Below, one piece after another: positions 28,101 through 35,039 of a stretch of DNA of 55,286 nucleotides. Under the pieces are notes generated by a model. The model worked only from the letters and a program-made list of their open reading frames with translations, made no database searches and was not told the origin of the DNA. The DNA lies in NCBI GenBank assembly GCA_964434165.1, contig CAYSUS010000048.1, positions 1-55,286 on the forward strand, in the 5' to 3' direction. The translations under genes and the position numbers were made by a program. The stretch is from CAYSUS01 sp964434165. GTDB lineage: Bacteria; Planctomycetota; Planctomycetia; Pirellulales; Thermoguttaceae. How positions within the stretch are numbered: the first letter of the stretch is position 1; each line of letters starts with the position of its first letter.

Positions 28101-31100
28101 TGGGCGACTGAAGCTGGAACTCGAAGAACTCGCCGCCCCCCCCCTCGTAGTACGCCGCGGCGAAGTCGTACGACAGCCCCGCCGTGAGCGACGCGGTGCC
28201 GGTCTTTGGAGTATTCCAGTCTTCCGGCGGAATGCTCAGGGTGATCTGCTCGCCGGCCGCCTCCTCGAACTCGCCGTTCCGATTGAGGTCCAGCCAGAAC
28301 ACCTCGTGGTCGTCGCCGTGGGTGCGAAAGGTGTAGTCCCCGGTCTCGGGCGCGGTGAAGGTGCCCGACCACATGAAGGCGTAGTTGTCGCCGCTGCCCG
28401 GGTCGTTGGTCTCGGTGTACCAGCCGCCCGACGAGCTGGGCGCCAGCGCGAACAGCCCGCCGTTCTCGCCGTTCGGCGAGCCGTCGTCGATGCCCGTGAG
28501 ATTGTCGGGGTTGTTTGCGCCGTTGTACCGGGCCGATTGGATGCGGTCCTGGATCAAAGCCGGCGCCGACTCGGCGATGAAGGTGCCGCCGTCCAGGTGC
28601 AGCAGGGCCGCCCCGCCGGCGCCGAGCGGATCGGTGCCGATGGCGTGGAAGGTCCCCTCTTCGACCTCGAACGTCGTGCCCGTGGCGGCGATGGTACCCG
28701 GCGTCGTGTTGTCGGCCACCAGGGTGCGGTTGCCGCGCTTGACGAGCATCTTGGTCGCACCGCCGTCGTCGTAGGTGCCCATGGTCACGTTGCTCGCCGT
28801 GTTGAGCGTGGCGGTGGTATCCGAAATCGTCGTGCTCCGGAACGCCATGTCCGCGCCCGAGGTGGTCAGCACGCTGCCGCTGTCCAGCGTCAGGTCGCGC
28901 AGGGAGACGGGAACGCCGCTGACTATGCGGATCTCCGCCGTGCCGGTCGCCGTCACGTCCAGGCCGCTCAGGTCAAACGTGTCGTAGCTGACCCCCGACC
29001 ACAGGCCGCTCTGGGCGGCGTCGGCCGGGTTGATGTACTCCAGCCCACCCCCGCTGGGCGCCTGGTACTCGGCGCGGATCCGCTCGGTGCCGCCGCCCTC
29101 GCGATGCCCAATGGCGATGTTGTAGCTCTTGCCGGCCACCAGCGCCGGCGTGGTGACCGTCTGCGTGCCGCCGGGCCCCTTGATCTGCTCGGAAGCGTCG
29201 AAGGCGAAGTCCCCGTTCAGGTCGATGTACAGCGAGCCCTGATCGTCCACGTCGAGCCGGAACTGCCACGGCCCGCTCTCATTCGGCGTGAACTGGCCCG
29301 TGAACAGGGTGCCGAAGTTGTCCTCCCGCCCCATCCCGGGGAACAGGTCGGCGAAGCCGCCGCCGGCGTCCTGGTTCTGGAAGCTCAGCGGGATGGTCAG
29401 CGCGGCGCGCCGCGCCGGGTCCATGGCCAGAAGTCCGTTCTGGCCGGTGAACGTGCCCGATTCGGCCGGCACGTAAGCGCCCTGCATGTTTAGCAGGCTG
29501 TTGCTCGTGGCTCCCTGGATCTGCGAGGCGTGGAGGATGTTCGCCGTGGTCGTCGAGCCGGCCTCCAGCAGGAGCAGGCCGCCGTCGAGGACCGCGTGGG
29601 AGGAACCGCCTAGCGGATCGGCCCCCAGGCCGTGAAGCGTGCCCGCCTGGACCTGGAACGCGGTGGCCCCGGCCACGATGCCGCCGCCGGTGTTGTCCAG
29701 CAGCAGCGTGCCGCTGCCGCCCTTGGCCAGGGTGGTCGCGGTGCCGCCGTCGTCGTAGGTATCCACGGTTACGTGGTTCTGCGGGGCCAGCGTGGCCGAA
29801 CGCCCGGCGGCGCCGGCGATCGACAGGCTCTCCAGCGTCATGTCGGCCGACGACGTCATGAGCGTCGCGCCGTCTTGCAGGGTCAGGTGGCCGAAGGCCG
29901 CCGACGAGGTGCTCAGGGCGTCGAGCAGCGAGGGGCCGGCCGTGGCCTGGACCGTGATCGGCGTGGCGGTCCAGTCGATCGGACCGCCCGTGACGTAGCG
30001 GAACAGCGAGCCGTCGCCGGGGTCGATGACCGAGTCGCCGTAGTCTCCGCCGTTGGTGCTGCTGAAGCCGGCGCCCGGATCGGCGTTGAGGCCGAAGCCC
30101 TTGGTGGTGGTCCAGCCGCTGCCGGCCACGGCGCCCGCACCGCCGCCGCCATGAGAGAAGCGGATCTCGATGTCGTGCCATCCGGGACCGAAGTCGAGCG
30201 TGCCCGCACCGGGGGCCGAGTTGTTGGCCGTATTGGCCGTGCTGGTCGGCACGTCCCACTGCTGGTTGCGAAGGACCTCCACCCCGTCGATGACGATCAC
30301 GACGTCGTCGTCGATGCTCTCGGCGAAGGCGAACACGCCGTCCGCGTCGTAGAACTGCCCGGTGTACACGAACGTCGAGTCATCGCGCCACTCGAGGGGG
30401 TTGGCGCTCTTGACGTTGGTCAGCCCGTGCCACGGCCGGTCCTGAACGCCCAGGTTGCCGGGGTTCGGGGCGAAGGAGAAGCGGCCGGAGATCTCACCCG
30501 CCAGCAGGCCCGCGCCGGCCTCGCCGACTTCGAGCGTGCCGCCCGCAAGCACGACCTCGGCCGGGGCCATCGAGGCATGGGCCTTTAGCACGCCTTCCTC
30601 GGGGCGCAGCGTGGTGCTGCCGATCGACCCGCTATTCAGCGTGACCTTGCCGGAGCCGGTCTTGGTCAGCGTGCCGGCGACGCCCCCGTCGGAGAGGCTC
30701 GTGACCGAGAGGCTGCCCGATCCGCTGAAGGTCGAGTCGCCTTGGGTGCTCGCCGAGGCGACGACTCCGCGGCCGTTGGCCGCCAGGCCGGCGCCGTCGG
30801 CCAGGGACAGCATCGCCCCGGCTTCGACGTTCAGATCGTTGGCCACGGTCAGGCTGGCCCCGCCGTCCACGGCGACCTCGCCGCCGCTGACCAGGAGGCT
30901 CCTTGCACTGTGATCGGCCTCGACGGTGACCGTGCCGCTGGGAACCACCGCCGCCAGGATGGCGTTGGGCCAGTTCTCGACGGGCGGCGGCGAAGGCTTG
31001 ATCCAGTTGGGGGTGCCCCATTCGTTGTCGGTGCCGTTCCAGGTCAGCACGACGGGCGGGGTGATCAGGGGCGAGTCGCCGCCATACAGCGCCGCGATGT

Positions 31101-31779
31101 CCTGGGCCGAGAGCGCCTCGTCCCAGATGGCCACGTCGTCGATGGCGCCGTTGAAGTACTGGTTCTGCGCTTGCCGGCGGCCCATCTCCACCCAGTTCTG
31201 GGTGTTCAGCGGCGCGTTGCTCGGGGTGAAGGAGACGGCCGGACTGCCGTCCAGGTACATCTCGACCGTGGTGCCGTCGTAGGTGGCCGCGAAGTGGTGC
31301 CAGTTGGGGTCGTTGGTCAGCGCGCCGAAGTTCTCTTCCTGCCCGTAGAGGTGGAGGCAGTAGGGCTTGGGCGCGCCGCCGCCGCGGACCTCGACGTCGA
31401 AGTACAGGCTGTTGCCGCCTGCGTTGGGAATGAATCCGAAGATGCCCGTCCAGTCGCCGTCGTCGCCGGCCGGGCTGTTCGACCTGGCCCAGCCGGAGAT
31501 CGTCCGCGGGGCGTTGCCGCCGGCGAAGCCGATCGCGCCCACGTTCACGTAGTCGTCCGTGCCGTCGAACACCAGGTGCGTCGAGCGGACCGCGTCGCTG
31601 CCCCACGTGGCCCCGAAGATGGTGCCCGGATTCGAGCCGGCGCTGTCGCCGGCCGCGCCTCCGGTGCCCTCGTCGAAGGCCCAATACCCGATGAGGTCGG
31701 CGCGGGCTGCCGCGCCGAGAAGCACGATCATCCCCCCTGCGGCTACGAAGCCCGCGATGACTCGGCGGCCGTGTCGCAT
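25180..31779 (-). CDS. Giant PEP-CTERM surface protein 2 (two LamG, about four PA14-like modules)
   Basis: About 2199 residues. Signal peptide MRHGRRVIAGFVAAGGMIVLLGAAARA. LamG 1 spans ~28-235 (LIGYWAFDEGTGG, FNGAIDDVAIWDEALS). Then roughly four cycles of the same unit: a beta-strand repeat with YDDGG and DPLG, a PA14-like module (YTGQFYDADGVFAFAESIDD; LFTGQFTPNESGPWQFRLD; WSGTFTAPETGDYTFRTHGD; YTGEIYYDGGPGYHFIESI), and, in the second and third cycles, INPADAAQ.GLWS or its variant. A second LamG lies near the C-terminus (nt ~25870-26545). It ends with PEP-CTERM: VPEPS, LGLAGLGLLLLAGAGL, then RRRRG. The start at 31779 is set by the signal peptide and a GGGGGGAT ribosome site; the frame runs open to 31911. 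It shares the PADAAQ and PA14 unit with PEP-CTERM protein 1, so the two are paralogous in part. Confidence 0.88.
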   Translation of the reverse strand: MRHGRRVIAGFVAAGGMIVLLGAAARADLIGYWAFDEGTGGAAGDSAGSNPGTIFGATWGSDAVRSTHLVFDGTDDYVNVGAIGFAGGNAPRTISGWARSNSPAGDDGDWTGIFGFIPNAGGNSLYFDVEVRGGGAPKPYCLHLYGQEENFGALTNDPNWHHFAATYDGTTVEMYLDGSPAVSFTPSNAPLNTQNWVEMGRRQAQNQYFNGAIDDVAIWDEALSAQDIAALYGGDSPLITPPVVLTWNGTDNEWGTPNWIKPSPPPVENWPNAILAAVVPSGTVTVEADHSARSLLVSGGEVAVDGGASLTVANDLNVEAGAMLSLADGAGLAANGRGVVASASTQGDSTFSGSGSLSVTSLSDGGVAGTLTKTGSGKVTLNSGSIGSTTLRPEEGVLKAHASMAPAEVVLAGGTLEVGEAGAGLLAGEISGRFSFAPNPGNLGVQDRPWHGLTNVKSANPLEWRDDSTFVYTGQFYDADGVFAFAESIDDDVVIVIDGVEVLRNQQWDVPTSTANTANNSAPGAGTLDFGPGWHDIEIRFSHGGGGAGAVAGSGWTTTKGFGLNADPGAGFSSTNGGDYGDSVIDPGDGSLFRYVTGGPIDWTATPITVQATAGPSLLDALSTSSAAFGHLTLQDGATLMTSSADMTLESLSIAGAAGRSATLAPQNHVTVDTYDDGGTATTLAKGGSGTLLLDNTGGGIVAGATAFQVQAGTLHGLGADPLGGSSHAVLDGGLLLLEAGSTTTANILHASQIQGATSNSLLNMQGAYVPAESGTFTGQNGLLAMDPARRAALTIPLSFQNQDAGGGFADLFPGMGREDNFGTLFTGQFTPNESGPWQFRLDVDDQGSLYIDLNGDFAFDASEQIKGPGGTQTVTTPALVAGKSYNIAIGHREGGGTERIRAEYQAPSGGGLEYINPADAAQSGLWSGVSYDTFDLSGLDVTATGTAEIRIVSGVPVSLRDLTLDSGSVLTTSGADMAFRSTTISDTTATLNTASNVTMGTYDDGGATKMLVKRGNRTLVADNTTPGTIAATGTTFEVEEGTFHAIGTDPLGAGGAALLHLDGGTFIAESAPALIQDRIQSARYNGANNPDNLTGIDDGSPNGENGGLFALAPSSSGGWYTETNDPGSGDNYAFMWSGTFTAPETGDYTFRTHGDDHEVFWLDLNRNGEFEEAAGEQITLSIPPEDWNTPKTGTASLTAGLSYDFAAAYYEGGGGEFFEFQLQSPSMGALAFANPSDAAQAGWWSSLGRPALDMTNTPIRVTASSNLQAVTDFSAAFGELTIENDAVLSTSGAPMSFVSTSIAGAAGRSGTINHPNEVDIGAYDDGGVATTFIKQGGGTMLVDTAKGIAAAATDFRVEGGLLQPSVADPLGPAGATVTLAGGNLVLEGAPGTDYVAGLAFGRVPGNLGFGPNPGGQVQMGPHVAASNDGGEWPDNQTNVYTGEIYYDGGPGYHFIESIDDKVWLNIDGTVYIHDEAWSNTTGSGPIAFPDGEGWYRFELRMSDGGGGQGPVNFNPGFQYNNAGTVSLDPADHVYPEDPGDMSLFRHEVAVKLGIDEPDIHIGVDGSGGTLDLQTDYTAALGSLTFKSGTLNISGAPEGVSFTSGQVDAGASTFALNTPSPVTVAGPYGGNGATATFNKTGEGDMTLAQGTTDHGGVSVNVKAGRLVSQDAMQASELIITGTATVDTGASNVTITDGGIYAYRNWGATVQGTGADFEVGGADLAVAPDRIAIHGGTVTVSDTPTVPTAGLVGHWTFDDGTADDSSGNGYHGAVTGGVFSADVPAVFGSGQSIDLTAADSYVVVDTDVPAGADPNQDAFDLDQMTVSVWVKGWPAGGDWQPFVAKGGESGQGWQLRRNGNSGSEIAFTLRGPGNDDFHTGGTSAADGEWHNIVGTYGDGNRRIYVDGVLLAEENRSGNVNNTISKLMFGARDADGWNGGTGFAPEDFAQVMLDNIRIYDHAVNQGEVVALASNVTVRPAIDLPDTDVTVTASAVLDAVTDSTATFGSLTVPGGATLTLAGAPGGFSFDSAAGGGTIDGSATLRTMAAPGDSAGALAFTGDVALEDGFAYEWELAPEGHDVIQVGGTLDLEGGWTLELVDAGGESHASDRLYLFTGLPQGTDPLEIVDDAWTPYSIDLSRAPAWLEFTDPADLRILRDDVGLYLTGLQSVPEPSSLGLAGLGLLLLAGAGLRVRRRRGASR

Positions 31780-32707
31780 TTCAGATCCCCCCCAAGCGAA
31801 AAGGAGTGCATGTTGACTCGAGGAAACGGTCGAAGCGCGTTGAGGCGGCGCAAGAGGCTCATGGCGGGAGGGGCCAATGCGCAAGAGACGCCCGGTCTGC
31901 GCGGCGCGCAATCCGACCTGGACAGCGACCCGAGCATCGTTCCCCCCCTGACAAGAGCACCCCCCGGACCCGACGGCCCCCCGACAATGTCCCTTCGCTG
32001 GACCGGGAGGAAGCGGGATTCGGCGGAGGCCGTCGCCAAGGAGGAGAGCCGAATGCAGGTGGGCTCCCCACTGCGATCGGTCGCGCCGCGTGCCGGCTGG
32101 CTGTCCCCCCCCGGCAGCGAAGACGCCGCGTCGGCAGGCCGGCGGCCTGCCTGGGCCTCAACTCAGTCCCCCGATAGCCTTCACTATAAGCTGCGATTCA
32201 ACCTACGCAAGCAAAAACCAAGCGGACCTGACGAACGAGCCTCTGCATATCATTCGGGGGGGTGTACAAAACCGCCGCGCGCCGGTGTGGTAAAACGGTA
32301 GGTGCCAGCGTCTCGTTCGCCTTGGCGCGGGGCGCTATCCCGAGAAGCCACCGCACCGAGAAGGCGCGAGGCATGCACAATCCGGCAGATCGTCAGCCAT
32401 GGGATGCGAGCGTGGTTGGTCGCCGGGCGGCCGCGGCCCGGCGCGGCCGCCGTCCCCACCTGAATGGGCGGGCCAGACCCTGGGGCCCGCCCGACCTGGA
32501 GAAACTCGATTCCGCTGACCAAAAGCCGGGGCGGGCGCTGGAACAAGCCGGAGGATCGTCCGACGTAAGACCTGTGATGGTAGTGTTTTATGTCACTCCC
32601 CGCGCGACTCCCTCCGCTCGGCAACGTGCGAGTCGCCTCGCATCGGCGCCCCCACAACAGATGGGCATATCACGTAACGCAGACCGCCACGCTGCCGGGC
32701 TCGCCCC
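31780..32707. other. Intergenic region of about 930 bp with no gene recognised
   Basis: Between PEP-CTERM gene 2 (minus) and the DgcN-like gene (plus). It contains the predicted minus promoter at 32183-32210 and a hairpin GGCAGGC/GCCTGCC near 32134-32152 within the predicted leader. Open frames here lack any family signature or ribosome site. The segment around 32270-32350 was checked for a tRNA and does not fold as one. Confidence 0.5.
32183..32210 (-). promoter_or_regulatory. Predicted promoter for PEP-CTERM gene 2
   Basis: Minus strand: TTGCGT (32205-32210), 16-bp spacer, TATAGT (32183-32188). The leader would be about 400 nt, again unusually long, as for PEP-CTERM gene 1. Confidence 0.4.
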
Positions 32708-33754
32708 ATGACGAAACCCCGCCGCATGATCGTGCTGACCGACGGGCATACCGACGTCCACACCGCAAAGACGGCCATCTGCATCCTCCGCTACCGGCCC
32801 GAGCAGGTGGTGGCACTCCTGGATCGGCCGGGAGCAGGCCGGACGTGCCAAGACCTGGTGGGGGTGGGCGGGGCGATCCCCGTGGTCGGGTCGCTGGCCG
32901 AGGCCCCGTCCGGGGCCAACACGCTGCTGATCGGCATTGCCCCACCGGGCGGCAAGATTCCCGCGGCCTGGCGCCCCATCGTCCTGGAGGCGATCGACCG
33001 GGGCATGGACGTGGTCTCGGGACTGCACGACCTGCTCCGGGACGATGCCGAGTTCGCCGCGGCCGCGCGCGAGCGCGGCGTGCGCCTGGTCGATGTGCGC
33101 GACAACCGGGAGAGCGAGTGCGCCAGCCGCGAGGGGATCCGCGCGGGGTGCCTGCGGATTCACACTGTGGCCAACGATTGCAGCCTGGGCAAGATGGTCA
33201 CGTCGGTCGAGCTGGCCGAGGGCCTGAAGCGCCGCGGCGTGGACGCCCGGTTCGTGGCTACCGGGCAGACGGGGATCCTCGTCGAGGGCGAAGGGTGTCC
33301 CATCGACCGCGTGATCTCTGACTTCGTCAACGGCGCCGCCGAGCGCCTGGTGCTCGCCAACCAGCATCACGAGGCGATCGTGGTCGAGGGGCAGGGCAGC
33401 CTGTTCCACCCCCGCTACTCCAGCGTAACCCTAGGGCTTTTGCACGGATGCCTCCCGGACGGCCTCGTGCTGTGCTACGAGATGGGGCGCACCGAGGTGC
33501 ACGGGATGCCGGGCTTTGGGCTGCCGTCGCTGGAGCGGACCCGCGAGGTGTACGAGGCCATGGCTCGGCTGATGCATCCCTGCCGCGTGATCGGGGTGGC
33601 CATGAACAGCCACAAGTTCCCGGCCGGAGCGGCCGAGGCCGAGCGGGCCGAGGTCCGCCGCCGCCTGGGCCTGCCCGTCTGCGACGTGATCCGCCACGGC
33701 CCCGACGAGCTGGTGGACGCGGTGTTGAACCTCAAGAAGGAGTTGGGGAAGTAG
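32708..33754 (+). CDS. DUF1611 protein, DgcN-like (D-glutamate N-acetyltransferase family)
   Basis: 348 residues. The full-length DUF1611 layout is visible: an N-terminal Rossmann-like half (MIVLTDGHTDVHTAKTAICI, LLIGIAPPGGKIP), then a P-loop-like half (ANDCSLGKMVTSVELAEGL, FVATGQTGI, AIVVEGQGSLFHP, EMGRTEVHG). DgcN of this family acetylates D-glutamate, and its partner DgcA, a dipeptide-epimerase homologue, converts N-acetyl-D-glutamate to the L-form. The next gene is exactly such an epimerase, which supports the assignment. The pair would let the cell reuse D-amino acids, for instance from peptidoglycan. The function is inferred from family and context. Confidence 0.8.
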   Translation: MTKPRRMIVLTDGHTDVHTAKTAICILRYRPEQVVALLDRPGAGRTCQDLVGVGGAIPVVGSLAEAPSGANTLLIGIAPPGGKIPAAWRPIVLEAIDRGMDVVSGLHDLLRDDAEFAAAARERGVRLVDVRDNRESECASREGIRAGCLRIHTVANDCSLGKMVTSVELAEGLKRRGVDARFVATGQTGILVEGEGCPIDRVISDFVNGAAERLVLANQHHEAIVVEGQGSLFHPRYSSVTLGLLHGCLPDGLVLCYEMGRTEVHGMPGFGLPSLERTREVYEAMARLMHPCRVIGVAMNSHKFPAGAAEAERAEVRRRLGLPVCDVIRHGPDELVDAVLNLKKELGK

Positions 33755-33777
33755 GCGGGAAACACGGGGAGAGAAGC

Positions 33778-33930
33778 ACGGAATACGAAACACGAAATAC
33801 GAGACACGAAATGCGAGACAAATCCAGAATGCGAAACACGAGGGCTCAAGACCTTGGTCCCTCGGCCTGGCACTTCCTGGCATCGGTGCTTCTGTCATTC
33901 GGATTTGTCTCGGATTTCGACATTCGGATA
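33778..33930. repeat. Low-GC inverted-repeat element between the dgcN-like and epimerase genes
   Basis: A run of short degenerate direct repeats (ACGAAA/TACGAG units, 33781-33840) contains GAGACAAATCCAGAATG (33815-33831), whose reverse complement, missing one base, is at 33896-33911. The pairing extends outward through CGAAAT. The base composition is far from that of the flanking genes. The element abuts the epimerase start. Confidence 0.65.
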
Positions 33931-34976
33931 TGGGATGTGGACCGGTGGATCTGATCCTTCACCACTACGACCTGCCGCTGCGGCACGTGTTCACGATCTC
34001 GCGGGGATCGACGGCCACGAGCCGGACCCTGGTCGTCGAGCTCCGCCAGGACGGCCGCAGCGGCTACGGCGAGGCGGGCGAGAACGCCTTCTACGGCGCC
34101 ACGCGGGAGAACATGACGGAGGCGCTGGAGGCCGTGCGTCCCCGGCTGGTCGAGGCGGAGGTCGGCGATCCGGCGGCGCTGTGGGCCGAGTTGGCCCCGC
34201 GGCTTGCGCATAACACGTTCGCCCAGTGCGCGCTCGACCTGGCCGCGCACGACCTGTGGGGCAAGCTCCGCGGGGCCCCCGTGTGGAAGCTCTGGGGCCT
34301 GTCGATCGGCCCGGCGACGATGCCGCGAACCGATTACACGATCGGCATCGACTCGCTCGAGGTGATGGTCCGCAAGCTCCGGGAGTTCCCCGACTGGCCG
34401 GTGTACAAGATCAAGCTGGGTGCGCCGGGCGACGACCTGGAGGTGGTCCGCCGGCTGCGCGAGCACACCGACGCGCCGTTCCGCGTGGACGCCAACGGCG
34501 CGTGGACCGTGGACCAGACGCTGCGCAAGGCCGAGGCGCTTGCCGGGCTGGGCGTGCAGTTCATCGAGCAGCCGCTCGCGCCCGGCGACTGGGACGGCAT
34601 GCGCCAGGTGTATTCGCGCGCGGCGCTTCCCCTCGTCGCCGACGAGAGCTGCCGGGTGGAGGCCGACGTGGACCGCTGCGCCGGGTGCTTCCACGGCGTG
34701 AACGTCAAGCTGGTCAAGTGCGGGGGCCTGGCCCCTGCGCGGCGCATGCTCCTCCGCGCCCGCGCGCTGGGCCTGAGGACCATGCTCGGGTGCATGACCG
34801 AATCGACGGTGGGCATCTCGGCCGCGGCGCAGCTTGCGCCGCTTCTGGATTACGCCGATCTGGACGGGGCCCTGCTGCTGGCCGAGGACTGCGCGACCGG
34901 CGTGCGCATCGAGCGGGGCCGGATCGTCCTGCCCGAGGAGAACGGCTGCGGGGTGCGGCTGCTGCCGCGGAGATAA
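33930..34976 (+). CDS. Dipeptide epimerase-like enolase-superfamily protein (DgcA/AE-epimerase type)
   Basis: 348 residues. N-terminal capping domain (LPLRHVFTISRGSTATSRTL) and a TIM barrel with enolase-superfamily acid/base and metal residues: VYKIKLGAPGDD (KxK catalytic lysine), FRVDANGAW (metal Asp), FIEQPLAPGDWDGM (metal Glu), LVADESCR (metal Asp), NVKLVKCGGL (second catalytic Lys) and GCMTESTVGISA. This matches L-Ala-D/L-Glu epimerases and the DgcA racemases. With the DUF1611 gene upstream (176 bp away) it probably interconverts (N-acetyl-)glutamate or dipeptide stereoisomers. ATG 33930 is the longest start; GTG 33945, just before DLILHHY, may be the true one since the repeat element ends about here. 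Confidence 0.87.
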   Translation: MGCGPVDLILHHYDLPLRHVFTISRGSTATSRTLVVELRQDGRSGYGEAGENAFYGATRENMTEALEAVRPRLVEAEVGDPAALWAELAPRLAHNTFAQCALDLAAHDLWGKLRGAPVWKLWGLSIGPATMPRTDYTIGIDSLEVMVRKLREFPDWPVYKIKLGAPGDDLEVVRRLREHTDAPFRVDANGAWTVDQTLRKAEALAGLGVQFIEQPLAPGDWDGMRQVYSRAALPLVADESCRVEADVDRCAGCFHGVNVKLVKCGGLAPARRMLLRARALGLRTMLGCMTESTVGISAAAQLAPLLDYADLDGALLLAEDCATGVRIERGRIVLPEENGCGVRLLPRR

Positions 34977-35039
34977 GCGTGGAGGACGCAGCCGGGCCGC
35001 CTCGGCCCGGCGCGGCATGGCGCGGTCCGATGCGGCCAA

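Noticed and set aside
26521..29493. 990-codon plus-strand frame opposite PEP-CTERM gene 2
   Set aside because: Shadow of the minus-strand gene; no ribosome site and low-complexity composition, while the minus strand carries signal peptide, LamG and PEP-CTERM motif.
32265..32360. Possible tRNA or small RNA between PEP-CTERM gene 2 and the dgcN-like gene
   Set aside because: No T-loop GGTTCRA motif and no four-arm pairing could be found.
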